A stretch of 64,000 nucleotides of DNA from Armigeres subalbatus (Eukaryota > Arthropoda > Insecta > Diptera > Culicidae). This document shows positions 32,801 to 43,980 of this stretch, piece by piece. The position numbers and the translations under genes were made by a program. The DNA is taken from the NCBI RefSeq assembly GCF_024139115.2, contig NC_085141.1, positions 220,199,783 to 220,263,782 of the forward strand. The letters are read 5' to 3'. The notes under the pieces are model-generated. The model had not been told where the DNA came from and ran no database searches. It was given only the letters and a program-made list of their open reading frames with translations. Every line of letters begins with the position of its first letter. Position 1 is the stretch's first letter.

Positions 32801-32814
32801 AAACACTATTACAA

Positions 32815-32900
32815 AGCATCAGATCTGATTAAAGTTTTGCCGGAAAACCATATGTAGCATTATTTGCCATGATGTATTTCGTTTCAGATTATGTGTCTGC
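32815..32900 (-). pseudogene. Scrap of RTE-like reverse transcriptase
   Basis: The minus strand shows ATAATGC...GGTTTTCCGGCAAAACTTTAAT, matching the DNA for the IMLxxGFPAKLIRLI segment also found at 4740-4870. There the corresponding bases are GGTTTTCCGACAAACCTTATT. Too short for more. Confidence 0.45.
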
Positions 32901-34059
32901 ACTAAAACAAAATTTTGAGGTATCAAGGTTTTGCATAAAATTTACATGAAAATAAAAAAACAAAGATAATATGTTACATTTGTCAGTTCATTGCATTGTA
33001 TCGGTTTATTTGGTTTCGATTTGATCAACACATCTAAACGACTTTCATCGATGAATTCAGTAACTTTAGTACATGAATCGGTCCCGATATCCCGGTTAAT
33101 TCTACTTAATAAGTAGGTATAGAGCGTGGATTATTATAGCTTTGGACCTTGTTTCTCTCATCTGATGATCTATGTTTATTGGATTATTTAGCGCACGCAT
33201 TGAAACTTACGAAGAAGGGCAAATTAAGAAACTGCCTAAAATGGTATATCAGTCATCTGACATTACTTTTCCATTGACTGCTTCAAAAGTTATATCTACA
33301 AAATCCAGATTGTAGAGATTCTATTTTGCTCATCAGAGAATATATGGATACCGTTTAATATTTTTTGTTTAGATCGATGCTTTGGCCATTAAGTTTTTAA
33401 GAAATTATAAAGATTTGTTTTTACTAGTTCAACGTACCCGATCTTGCTCGAGTTTGTCTTATTCTGCATTCTAGCTGTCAATACTTGAGTTCATAGACGT
33501 TTTTCAGCTTTTCATAAAGACTAAGAATCACAAGACTAATCGATTGGTGATAAAACCGAGCAAATCGGTCGACTCGTTCGTGATTTATATTGCCTCATCT
33601 TCGATTTTTTGTTGAATTGGCCAATCTTTTGAAAGTTTATGTTTTTTTTTGCTTCCTCAGCTTAAATGGAATAGATACACATGAAAATTGTCTGGAGATA
33701 ATTAAAAGAAAAACGGTATTTAATTAATGACAATCTACTTATAATAAAAATTCTTCAATCCGATATCCTCAAACCCATATGGAAAATGAAGCGCAAACAA
33801 TTTCTTCAAAATCGCTATAGAAACTCTTTAATGCTGAATTCATCAGTAAAACACATTTACATATTTACTAAATTATCCACAACTATAACAAGAGAATAAT
33901 TGCCACAATTAGCTTACAATAACCCGAAAACGAAGCATCATGTATTCATAAACAGACCAATCAGCGGTTAACAAATATAATAATTGCTATAATGCACCCC
34001 TTTTTTTAATTATTTTCAACTATCCTCATTTATTAGCGCGGCATTTCCTTGTAGCAATT
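32901..34059. other. AT-rich region without identifiable gene
   Basis: No repeats, transposon ends or domains recognised. Composition changes sharply at about 34060 where the GC-rich island begins. Confidence 0.5.
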
Positions 34060-35000
34060 ATTCATTTCACTTTCTCGCTGCTCGCGATGATGGTTCCAAA
34101 GCGATCGTGGCGAGCGATCAGCCCGCCGCATCCTCAACCCATCTTCAAGGTAGGTAGGTTGGCATGGTATGAGCTAACCGCAAAGCCATCATGAATTCCA
34201 CTCGCGCGCCCGCACCTTCCTTCTCGCGCGCGACTCAGCTCATACTCAACGCAGACAGACGCCATCGCACCGACGACGGAGCCTCTTAAGCGCAAACCAG
34301 TTAAACCACTTTTACTATCGTTCGCTTCCAAGCTTCGACTCGAGTCGGGTGTGCTAAAGCTCTGCAAGTTTACGGCTATTTCGCATCGCCATCGCCATCA
34401 TGGAGCGATGCGATCGTGCCTCTCGCGGTAGTTCTCTTCGCTGGGTCTCTGTACCGCTATCCGGTTCGAGGCGAACTCGGACGACGGGGTTTTCATTTTC
34501 CGGGTTTATGTGTTTGTGGTCACTGTGTATTTGGGAGCAGGGGCATGCATCGCGTCCGCCGCGATCGAGCAACGGTTTCTGTAGTAGAGCAGAGCCAGAG
34601 AGGTGCAAAACTCGTTTTCAACATTTCGCTTTCGATTGGATCGTGACCGTCGCCGTCGTCGGTAGATCGTTAAAAGCAGTCTCCCTTTTCTGGCGGCGGG
34701 CGGTGGCGGTGGTGCTGCAGAGCTTATGCAAAACGGAGATTGACTGGCGGAGATCTTGGAACGATGGTTTCATGTGCGCATGTGGGTGTTGCGGGCGGAA
34801 TTGCAGCACGGAAAGCTCTGAACTTCGTAAAGGTTTGCCAGCTCATAGAAAAGCACGCGATCTTTAGGTTTATTGTTTGCCGCGTTTCAGCAAGTTATCC
34901 ACGTGAAGTTGCTGCGTCAGCCAGCCGCTGGTTGAATGGCAATATTATAACTATCTGTGGTCACAGGGGTCGTTGGCATTTAATCATACCCAGGTAATCG
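34060..35000. promoter_or_regulatory. GC-rich, CpG-rich island, candidate promoter/first-exon region
   Basis: The block is much richer in G+C and CpG than the kilobases on either side (CTCGCGCGCCCGCACC, TCGCATCGCCATCGCC, GTGACCGTCGCCGTCGTCGG). It lacks recognisable transposon sequence. It holds a CAAGGTAGGTAGG splice-donor-like site at about 34147. Overlapping open frames occur in several phases (34400-34867 the longest, 155 codons) but none shows a domain. In insects such unique GC-rich islands often mark 5' ends of genes with long introns. That reading is an inference; strand is undetermined. Confidence 0.3.
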
Positions 35001-35560
35001 GACAGAGCAGACCGAGCAAAAGAGATTATTTGAGAAACAGCATAAACAGCCAATGGAGCTCTGAAAAGGGCAAACGTGTTAGGTTACGGTAATGCGAAAG
35101 ATTAGCTAACTGGTAATAGAGGGAGGATTATGTCTAAGGTCACGAAAGGATTAAGCCTTCTTTTACAAATTGAAGGTAATAACATACAACTATCTTTCAA
35201 GTAACCATCGAGCATCTGAAGGGATGTAATAGTCTTACATAAATAAGTTTCTAAAAATGTTTCAACGTTGGCTTTCTAAGTCTGAATTAATTGGGACGGC
35301 TGGTTTGGCATAGCCCGACGTTTCGGTCCCAAGTTTTGTACCACTTTCGAGGGATAATTCCACTACTCTATTATACTTTTATTACCTCGTACTTCGATTT
35401 TTAATTCTAAAACTGTGTATGTACATTGTACATAATATGCATGGCGATCAATAAATTAAAGATTTTTGAATCATGCCTACCCCAAGTATGATAGGCTGTG
35501 GAACAAAAAAAAAAACGTCGAATATAATCTCCAATGCAATCCAACAGATTGAGACAAAAT
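35001..35560. other. Unassigned, with GACGTTTCGG retroelement-type motif
   Basis: At 35313-35331 the plus strand reads AGCCCGACGTTTCGGTCCC, the complement of the GGACCGAAACGTCGGG phrase common near retroelement ends. A TGTACATTGTACA palindrome follows at 35421. No gene. Confidence 0.4.
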
Positions 35561-35569
35561 ATTGAATAA

Positions 35570-35762
35570 TATGTCCCGTAGTCTGCAAACGAAAACAAAA
35601 CTCGCGCTGTATACTACTCTGATTCTTCCGGTGGCTTTATACGGCCATGAGACATGGACGTTAAAGGAGCCTAATCGAAGAGCTCTCCGAACTGAAATCT
35701 AGAAACTGAAGGTTCGACAGCCTCCATTTTAGAGACGTGACTATTTTCGAAAAGCTCAGTGG
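35570..35762 (+). pseudogene. RTE-like LINE fragment
   Basis: The plus strand reads SRSLQTKTKLALYTTLILPV, ALYGHETWTLKEPNRRALRT, then a stop and KLKVRQPP. This is the LYKTLIxPVxLYGxETW segment of RTE-like proteins, also present at 10500-10560. It is only about 60 codons long and is followed directly by the 23-bp satellite. Confidence 0.75.
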
Positions 35763-35764
35763 TT

Positions 35765-38283
35765 TCGTTGCAAGAGGCTCTGATGTCTCCTTCTAAGTGT
35801 CTCAGAAGTCTTGTTTCAAGAGACTCAGAAGCCTTCTTCTAAATGTCTCAGAAGCCTCCTTTACAGAGGCTCGGAAACCACCTTTAAAGAATCTCGGAAG
35901 CCTCCTTCAAGAGGCTCGGAAGCCTTCTTTTGTGTCTCGAAAGCTTCCTTTCAAGAGGCTCGGAAGCCTCCTCCTAAGTGTCTCAGAGGTCTCCTTTCGA
36001 GAGGCTCGGAAGCCTCCTTTCAAGAGGCTCGGAAGGCTCCTTTCAAGAGGCTCGGAAGCCTCCTTTCCAGAGGCTCGGAAGCCTCCTTTCAAGAGGCTCG
36101 GAAGCCTCCTTTCAAGAGGCTCGGAAGGCTCCTTTCAAGAGGCTCGGAAGCCTCCTTTCCAGAGGCTCGGAAGCCTCCTGCTGTTTCAGAAGTCTCCTTC
36201 TAAGTGTCTCAGAGGTCTTCTTTCAAGAGGTTCGGAAGCCTCCTTTCAAGAGGCTCGGAAGCCTCCTTTCAAGAGGCTCTGAAGCCTCCTTTCAAGAGGC
36301 TCGGAAGCCTCCTTTCAAGAGGCTCGGAAGCCTCCTTCAAGAGGCTCGAGCCTCCTTTCAAGAGGCCTGGAAGCCTCCTTTCAAGAGGCTCAGGCCTCCT
36401 TCAAGAGGCCTCAAGCCTCCTTTCAAGAGGCCTCAAGCCTCCTTTCAAGAGGCCTCAAGCCTCCTTTCAAGAGGCCTGGAAGCCTCCTTTCAAGAGGCCT
36501 GGAAGCCCCATTTCAAAGGCCTGGAAGCCTCCTTTCAAGAGGCCTCAGAGCCTCCTTTCAAAAGGCTCAGAAGCCTCCTTTCAAGAGGTCTGGAAGCCTC
36601 CTTTCAAGAGGCTCAGAGCCTCCTTTCAAGAGGCTCAGAAGCCTCCTTTAAAGAGGCTCGAGCCTCCTTTCAAGAGGCCTGGAAGTCTCCTTTCAAGAGG
36701 CTCGGAAGCCTCCTTTCAAGAGGCTCAGCCTCCTTTCAAGAGGCTCAGGAAGCCTCCTTTCAAGAGGCCTCAGAGCCTCCTTCAAGAGGCTCGGAAGCCT
36801 CCTTTCAAGAGGCTCGGAAGCCTCCTTCAAGAGGCTCAGAAGCCTCCTTTCAAGAGGCTCAGGCCTCCTTCAAGAGGCCTGGAAGCCTCCTTTCAAGAGG
36901 CTCAAGCCTCCTTTCAAGAGGCCCGGAAGCCTCCTTTCAAGAGGCTCAGAGCCTCCTTTCAAGAGGCTCAGGAAGCCTCCTTTCAAGAGGCTCAGAGCCT
37001 CCTTTCAAGAGGCCCGGAAGCCTCCTTTCAAGAGGCCTCAGAAGCCTCCTTTCAAGAGGCTCAGGCCTCCTTCAAGAGGCCTGGAAGCCTCCTTTCAAGA
37101 GGCCTGGAAGCCTCCTTTCAAGAGGCTCAGAAGCCTCCTTTCAAGAGGCTCAGCCTCCTTTCAAGAGGCTCAGAGCCTCCTTTCAAGAGGCCTGGAAGGC
37201 TCCTTTCAAGAGGCCTGGAAGCCTCCTTCAAGAGGCCTGGAAGCCTCCTTTCAAGAGGCCTGGAAGCCTCCTTTCAAGAGGCTCAGGCCTCCTTCAAGAG
37301 GCTCAGGCCTCCTTTCAAGAGGCTCAGAAGCCTCCTTTCAAGAGGCTCAGAAGCCTCCTTTCAAGAGGCTCAGAAGCCTCCTTTCAAGAGGCTCAGAGCC
37401 TCCTTTCAAGAGGCCTGGAAGCCTCCTTTCAAGAGGCCTCAAGCCTCCTTCAAGAGGCTCAGAAGCCTCCTTTCAAGAGGCCTGGAAGCCTCCTTTCAAG
37501 AGGCCTCAGAGCCTCCTTTCAAGAGGCTCGGAAGCCTCCTTTCAAGAGGCTCGGAAGCCTCATTTCAAGAGGCTCGGAAGCCTCCTTTCAAGAGGCTCGG
37601 AAGCCTCCTTTCAAGAGGCTCGGAAGCCTCCTTTCAAGAGGCTCGAAGGCCTCCTTTCAAGAGGCTTGGTGGCCTCTTTTTAAGAGGCTCGGAAACCTCC
37701 TTTAAAGAGGCTCGGAAACCTCTTTTCAAGGGGCTCGGAAGCCTCTTTTCAAGGGGCTCGGAAGCCTCCTTTCAAGAGACTCGGAGGCCTCCTTTCAAGA
37801 GGCTCGGAAACCTCCTTTCAAGAGGCTCGGAAGCCTCCTTCCAATAGGATCGGAGGCCTCCTTTCAAGAGGCTTGGAGGCCTCCTTTCAAGAGGCTCGGA
37901 GGCCTCCTTTCAAGAGGCCCGGAAGCCTCCTTTCAAGAGGCTTGGAAGTCTTCTTTCAAGAGGCTTGGAAGTCTTCTTTCAAGAGGCTCGGAAGCCTCCT
38001 TTCAAGATGCTCGGAAGCCTCCTTTCAAGAGGTTCGGAAGCCTTTTTTCAAGATGATCGGAAGCCTCCTTTCAAGAGGATCGGAAGCCTCCTTTCAAGAG
38101 GCTCGGAAGTCTTCTTTCAAGAGGCTCGGAAGCCTTCTTTCAAGAGGGTCGGAAGCCTCCTTTCAAGATGCTCGGAAGAGGCTCGGAAGCCTTCTTTCAA
38201 GATGCTCGGAAGCCTCCTTTCAAGAGGTTCGGAAGCCTTTTTTCAAGAGGATCGGAAGCCTTTTTCCAAGAGGTTCGGCATTC
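35765..38283. repeat. 23-bp satellite array, about 110 units
   Basis: The consensus unit is CTTTCAAGAGGCTCGGAAG plus CCTC (23 bp), with 20-22-bp deletion variants mainly between 36340 and 37520. Each unit contains GAGGC-TCGGAA-GCCTC, a short hairpin. The plus-strand consensus has no TAA, TAG or TGA in any phase, and 23 is not a multiple of 3. So all three plus frames stay open for long stretches (575 and 547 codons in two overlapping phases, reading SFQEARKPPFKRLGSLLSRG). The minus strand has TGA in each unit. This is an artefact of sequence, not evidence of a protein. Edge units (35765-35860, 38150-38283) are the most diverged. Confidence 0.95.
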
Positions 38284-38688
38284 ACCTTTAATTAAAAAAT
38301 ATACCTACAATAAATAAGAAACTTTAAATTGTGGGACTGATATTGAATGTGTGACATACATAATAAACGTAACACAATTTTCCGTGTTTAGTTTCCCACA
38401 TCGCGTACCCTTACTTCGGATGTTACTTTCACGGAAGCAAGAGATAATAAAAGTAAATTTCACAAAAATCCAAACCTTCGCATCGTAATCAGCAGTGTGG
38501 AGCGGCTTGTTTAAATCCACTACCCAGTAAAGAGCAACTACCTCCAGTCGACTACCGAAACTGAACAGAGAGTTGGGCACAATCGGCGGACTTACACATT
38601 ACGATCCTCTAGGTACCAACCTGCTGCCCAGCTACAACTAGCCGCTTTTACACAGGGTTATGGAAGTTCATTGTTCCACTTTTTCACC
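38284..38688. other. Spacer right of the satellite
   Basis: Unique-looking sequence without repeats. The minus-strand frame 38305-38580 has no motif. It leads into the small open frame at 38689. Confidence 0.4.
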
Positions 38689-38961
38689 ATGGCTAAACTT
38701 TTGCGTGCCTGGGAGGCGTTTTCGGCTGGAGTTCTTTGTTGTGTTGCGTTTGGATTGGATGCAATATTGCTTCTCGCTACCATTACTATGCCTATAGACT
38801 ATGGAGGGCCACAGCACCACCGTTGCGAACGTCGTTGTGCCCGGCCTACACCGCGCGGTCGGATGGAAATTATTCAAAACCGGTACCTACACGGTGAAAG
38901 ATGGCCATGCGAACCAACCAAAAGCTACACAGTCATGAATGGGAGGACGAACGAAGTGTGA
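38689..38961 (+). CDS. Small open frame with good start context, unknown
   Basis: ATG at 38689 sits in TTCACCATGGCT, a strong animal initiation context, and heads a 90-codon frame. The N-terminus (MAKLLRAWEAFSAGVLCCVA, then FGLDAILLLATITM) is hydrophobic and could be a signal peptide or membrane anchor. It is followed by a Cys/Arg/His-containing polar tail ending MNGRTNEV. I recognise no family. No TATA box or poly(A) signal is clear nearby, and a competing 69-codon minus frame overlaps. Possibly a real small protein, possibly chance. Confidence 0.22.
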   Translation: MAKLLRAWEAFSAGVLCCVAFGLDAILLLATITMPIDYGGPQHHRCERRCARPTPRGRMEIIQNRYLHGERWPCEPTKSYTVMNGRTNEV

Positions 38962-39630
38962 GGCGATGTTTATTTCAAGGATTTCTTGTGAATTTGTGAG
39001 GTACTTGACATATGCACCGGCTTGCATCGAAAGTTGTGGGGAGCCATAAATTTGTGGTCTTTCCTTGCCAGGCACTTTTCTTATTTTTCTTATCGACAAT
39101 AGGCATTCTGTACGGAACAATGCTTGCTCTGAAACCTTTGTTGAAATTATTTGAGAAAGTTTCTACAAAGTCCATAATACGTTCAAAATAATAAATTCTT
39201 TATGTTGAAGCAGAAGAACACAAATATTTTCTATTGAAACGCCAGCAATTAATAATTTGCCAAAGCACTTTTGAGAGATTTCTACAAATCTTTCAAAATT
39301 GGAAGTGAACCCGCACTGTTTTTGTAAACAGTGAGTGTCGAAAAGCAAGTGCTTATTTTTTTTCCTCAACGTTTATTCAAACGTGTTGCTGTAAGGAACG
39401 TCTTGTTTTCATCTATGATTGACAGTTGGAATTTATTTACTTCTAGGTTAAACTGATCTTTCATAGCTTTTTTAAATACCACTTGAATTTTCTTCGATTT
39501 TTTTGTGGGGTTGCTGGTTGTTTCACTGACGCTAAACGTCTTAGTCGACTGGTGGTTGCGGATGGTAGACATCACTCATCTACAATGACCCCCTGCGCTT
39601 TAGGTGAATCATTTCATGATTGATAATTCT
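38962..39630. other. No gene identified
   Basis: Short minus-strand open frames only; no motifs. Approaches the hairpin at 39631. Confidence 0.45.
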
Positions 39631-39829
39631 CCTGTCATAAGACGAGTTTATACAATCCCATTGAATTCCACCACTTAATTGTATCTTGACAGATACGTAT
39701 TTCGATCTCAACAGTAAGGCCGTCTTCAGTGTCTTGACGGCCTTACTGTTGAGGTCGAAATACGTATCTGTCAAGACACAATTAAGTGGTGGAATTCAAT
39801 GGGATTGTTTAAACTCGTCTTATGACAGG
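39631..39829. mobile_element. Large hairpin carrying a hammerhead-like motif on both arms
   Basis: CCTGTCATAAGACGAGTTT (39631-39649) pairs with AAACTCGTCTTATGACAGG (39811-39829), and almost all sequence between is self-complementary. On the minus strand of the left arm (39688-39733) are GACA, CTGAAGA, C, GGCC, a loop, GATC, GAAA, TACGTA, TC, TGTC. Here GACA/TGTC can form stem I and the G/C blocks stem II. A shortened copy lies at 39895-39985 and a single-arm copy at 45985-46100. Confidence 0.8.
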
Positions 39830-39879
39830 TGAAAACATTCCACTAAAAAGCTCAAAATAATTTTCTTATTGATAATTCT

Positions 39880-40010
39880 ATTGTCAACTGTCTAAGACTA
39901 GTTAAGTAACCTCCATTTAATTCCACCAATTATTTTGATATCTTTGCAGATACGTATTTCGACCACAACTGTGTTACTTAACTCGTCTTAGACGGTTGAA
40001 TACATTCCGC
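39880..40010 (-). mobile_element. Degenerate single-arm copy of the same element
   Basis: TTGTCAACTGTCTAAGACTAG, CCATTTAATTCCACCAAT and CAGATACGTATTTCGACC follow the order of the hairpin arm at 39631-39735. The CTGAAGACGGCC part is missing. Confidence 0.6.
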
Positions 40011-40674
40011 TAAAAAGAGCTTAAAATATTTTTTCGGAATTCTATTGTATTACAAGTCTATATTTATAGTTTTGTGAAATACTTACTATTGAGTCTTGGT
40101 TTCTATGAGATTTACCTGTAAGAGAGAAAAACGAATTTTGAATTAATTATACATTGACAATGGAATAAAAACTGATTGTTACTAAATGCAATCCTTAGTT
40201 AAAATCAGATTTGCCCAAAAATCTGATAAATGTATTTGGGAGTAGGTATTACATTAGGATGAAATCAACAAACAATATTTAAATCTTTTAAATCTATCAC
40301 CCAGGCAGACAGTGTGATAGAATTCTTAGAAATTGGTAAGAGTGGTTATTTTTTTAATTGGAAAATCATGTCTGCTCAAATCGGAAACAAAACGAAAATG
40401 GTTATGGGATGATCTTCCATTGCTTTCCATGCCTGCTCTCCGTGACCACTCGCTGTGGATCCTCGAACAGAATAGACGCTCGAGCACGAAACATGAGTCT
40501 TTTTATACCCACATAAAATGAGACGGTGGGTCACAAGGCCCGCAGCTTACATCATTCTGATGTCCGTGTTGGGAATGCATGAATGGGATTGGTTGGTTAT
40601 GACTTAAGCAGCATACATGTTGCGCAATAGTTACTGTAGCCCCTATACAACCGAATTTAGTTAAATTTGAGTTT
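40011..40674. other. No gene identified
   Basis: AT-rich; a 62-codon open frame at 40333-40521 without motifs. Nothing further seen. Confidence 0.45.
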
Positions 40675-41340
40675 CTGCCCATCTAGCCTGAAGGTATTTG
40701 GCCGAAAATGTCATTTGGTCGAACAGTTCCTTTGGCTGAAAAAATGGTTGGCTTAATAGCTCAATCGGCCGAAAATTCCCATTGATTAGTAGAAAGGGCC
40801 ATTTGGCCGAAAGTTTCGTTTGACTGAATTGATTATCCTGCAAAAAATCGTTTGGCCGAATAGGTCATTTGGCAGCCAAAATGATTGTCAATACAGTCTT
40901 GGACCAAATGGCATTTCCAGCCAAATGACCTGTTAAAGCAAAATATTTTTTCGGTCAAATCACCAATTCGCCCGAATATCCCTGGTTGTTTGTCGCTTTC
41001 GGCCAAGTGTCATATTCGGCAAAACCTTTTTCGGCCTAATAATCATCATTTTCTGCCAAATGGCATTTTCTTTCAAACGATCATTTCGGCCAAACGGCAT
41101 ATCCGTCCTGATGATTCGGCCAAACGAGCTGTTAGAGCAAACGGCTTTCCGGCCAAATTATCAGTTCGGCCATATGTTGCTTTGGCCACATGAAATTCGC
41201 GGCCAAACCGTTTTCAATGAATAACTATTTCGCCCAAACGTTAATTTCAGCCAAATGCAATACGGGTAGATGACTTTCGGCTTAACGTATTATTCGGACA
41301 AATGGTTTTCCGTCGAATAATTTGCGGCCAAACGATCCTT
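40675..41340. repeat. TTTGGCCGAAA repeat, foldback arrangement
   Basis: From 40680 to about 40870 units read GGTCATTTGGCCGAAA. From 40895 to 41340 they read TTTCGGCCAAATGACC, the complement. The whole block can form one large imperfect hairpin. It is the longest block of this family in the window. The open frame 40885-41193 is an artefact. Confidence 0.8.
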
Positions 41341-41934
41341 CTCTTTCATAATAATTTCCCATAGAACTTCCGAAAAAAAATGTTGGGGTTGTATACAAGA
41401 TACGACCGCTCGACGTAAACTACGTAAAACCAAATATAATACATTGAACCAATTATTCCGCTCTATATAGAAGAGAAGAAACCATCCCACAACACTACTA
41501 CCCAGCTTCACCTGGACTCTATGAGGGAGTAGGGACTCCACTGTCTACACTGTCTAGCGGCTGGGCCACCCCATTCATACAACCCAGTTCAATAATAGAT
41601 AATACCCTAAAAGTAGGCAATTACCAAGGATTGGAACGCGCTGTATAGGGGTTGCATGATGCATGAAAGAACTAAAATTTTCAATAGTTTAGCGTTGATA
41701 ATCAATAGTTTCAATACTACTGGCAAATTGGTGGAGAGTTTGCGAATCGATTGATATATAAATCTTTGAAATCCATCGAAAGATAAAGGACCTATTAATG
41801 TTACAAATCTTACATGATTTCGTGACGGTCCCCAATTTAGAAATTTTCATTTTACACCCTGTATCCGAATCTTCCCCTTAGACGTAGTTTACGTCAAAAA
41901 TTATGGGCAGTACAAAAAAAAAACCCGTAGAAAT
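41341..41934. other. Unassigned
   Basis: Contains short dyads around ACGTAAACTACGT (41416) and GACGTAGTTTACGTC (41881), otherwise no identifiable feature. Confidence 0.4.
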
Positions 41935-42180
41935 CCAAATAAATTCTTTGAAATTCTGAATAAATTTACTTTGGAATGCCAAACAGTTTTCCGTGAAAAT
42001 TAAAAAAACTTCACATGGAAATTATTAAGAATTTTAGTGAAAATTCCGGAGATTTTTCCATAAAATTAAAACAAATAAAAATCCGTTGATATTCAAATAT
42101 TTTTCAAAATTTAAATCCAAATTTTGAACAATTTGTTGCGGAAATTCCGGAGAATTGCTCGTGAATCTTCCGTGGATTTT
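41935..42180. repeat. GAAATTCC array, isolated small block
   Basis: AAATCCAAATAAATTCTTTG, GAATTTTAGTGAAAATTCCGG and GAAATTCCGGAGAATTGC are members of the family that dominates 22.2-32.8 kb, about 9 kb away. Confidence 0.7.
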
Positions 42181-42514
42181 AAGTATTTTTTGAGTAGGGG
42201 CGTAAGGGTAATGTTTAAAAAACGAACAATCGAGTATAGCTTTTGAACCGCTGGACCGATTTAAACCAAATTCAGTACACATATTCTCACTCCTGAGTAG
42301 ACGATCAAGGGAGAAAAAAAAGCAGATGTGATGGGGATCTCTTGAATTTGGATACTCTCAACTAATATCAACCAGATTTGAGACACATACATGTTCTCTT
42401 TTTTAAGTAGACGTTTATATGGAGTAGAAGTGTTATTGGTTTAAAGGGAAGAAATGTTTTTCAGGAAACGAGTAGTAGTTTTTGAGTGTACGTACACAGT
42501 AATTCAAAGGACTT
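42181..42514. other. Dispersed-repeat scrap
   Basis: CTTTTGAACCGCTGGACCGA followed by TTTAAACCAAATTCAG, and two related AGTAGACG phrases with ACATATTCTC/ACATGTTCTC before them (about 42290 and 42395), suggest two copies of a repeated segment. Not classified. Confidence 0.35.
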
Positions 42515-42725
42515 AAAAAAGGCTGAAGGCAGAAAAAAGATGAAAAGAGGAAAAGAAAATAGAGTAAGGAAAGGGAGAAGGAATAAATGAGAACAAGGGA
42601 GACGAAAGAAGGAGGATAAAAAAAGGAAAAAGGGGAAGGAAGATAGAAAAATAAGTAGGAAAATAAGAAATACAGAAGAAAAAAGCAAAAAAGAAGGAGA
42701 AAAGAGGAAGATAAAAGGCCAAAAT
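42515..42725. repeat. Purine-rich low-complexity tract
   Basis: Almost uninterrupted A/G (GAAAAGAGGAAAAGAAAAT...) over 200 bp. The three overlapping Phe/Leu/Ser-rich minus-strand frames of 79-126 codons are artefacts of the tract. Confidence 0.9.
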
Positions 42726-42963
42726 GCCAAATGCCAAACACCAAGGATACAAAGACTAACCAGTAAAGAAACCCTAGTGAAAAACAGATCACAGTGTACA
42801 CACCGAGTTGCATCTATGTATCGATTTACTTTTTGTCAATTTATCTACTTATGTGCGTTTGTTGCTGCAATAAGACATTTGGATTGCATAATTTATTTTT
42901 CAATCTCAAGCATCTATATCTATATATATAAAAATGAGTTTACATTTCCTTCAAGGCAATATA

Positions 42964-43980
42964 GCGTTAGCGTTAGCGTTGTTACGATATACTTCGTAGA
43001 TTGGACACTAGTGATACTCATGTTTCTTATGGAATCCTTATCCAGATTGCTATCGGAAATCGAGGTGGGGAGTTACCCTTGATTCCAATCTAAGATAAAA
43101 ATGGCATAAGCATGAGGATTACTACTCCCGGCCACGCCCATCTTTACCGTAACTAGGGATAGGAAAGGAAATGTTGATGTAGAACTTACTTAACGAGAGG
43201 CCCCCGACTTGGCGACGCCCTCATAAGTTCTACGGAGTTGGTGGTTTGGTAGGGTAAGGTAGGTCATGGAGGTTTGCCTCAAGCTGGCAATTCGACCCAC
43301 AGACTATGTTGTTTACCTGTTTTTATTTAAACTCTTGCCAGCCGGCTGTCGAAAGAGTATGCTAATATCGATTTTATTTACAGTTTATTTTTTAAATAAT
43401 TTACAGACGATTTCTTAACCTCAATCTATCAACAACTATCCGTTGAACAAATCTAAATTTACCAAATTTGTACTTTCTGCTCAGTGAGCAAAACGATTCT
43501 TCTAGGTTCAACGAATACAAAAATTAAACCATGCCTTTTAAAGATAATTATACTAAACATTTTACAAAGTTTTATTTCAAGTATTTTCACGATTTCTGAT
43601 ATAAAATTCAATAGCTCTGTGACGTAAACAGCCTAAATGCACCACCACCAGAAAATATACATCACGCGCTGATCTACCTAAACACATATCACACATAGTA
43701 ATAGAAATAGTACTTCCTTTTGCGTTGTATAAATATGTTGCATTTCACAAAGAACATGACTCTTCTCTTTTCTCCATTCCATCAAACGTTTCACTCAAAT
43801 TTCAATGATTCACTTCAATTTCAATAATACACGTCACCGGACAAATAAAATAAAATAAATAAATAAATCAATTAATAAATAGATCAATGAATAAATAAAT
43901 AAATACCACAATCACTCGCGAGCGCGTCACTTGTTTGGGGTTTTCTATACGGTAAAGGCTATATGATCGCTCCAAAAACC
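42964..43980. mobile_element. 1-kb insertion between 23-bp direct repeats
   Basis: A 23-bp sequence beginning TACATTTCCTTCAAGGC is present at 42941-42963 and exactly again at 43981-44003. The simplest reading is a target-site duplication or a local duplication around inserted DNA. The insert starts (GCGTTA)n-like (GCGTTAGCGTTAGCGTT). It contains CTCCCGGCCACGCCCATC, TTAACGAGAGGCCCCCGAC and an (AAAT)n run. It ends with GGTAAAGGCTATATGATCGC, the complement of the right-end phrase of the 6889-9557 transposon. Not classified. Confidence 0.55.

Noticed and set aside
35978..37847. 575- and 547-codon plus-strand frames as a repetitive protein gene
   Set aside because: They overlap in different phases and simply translate the stop-free 23-bp satellite; indels between units shift phase without stopping either frame.
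42433..42813. Minus-strand frame of 126 codons resembling a hydrophobic membrane protein
   Set aside because: Phe/Leu/Ser content comes from a 200-bp purine tract; three overlapping phases show the same composition.
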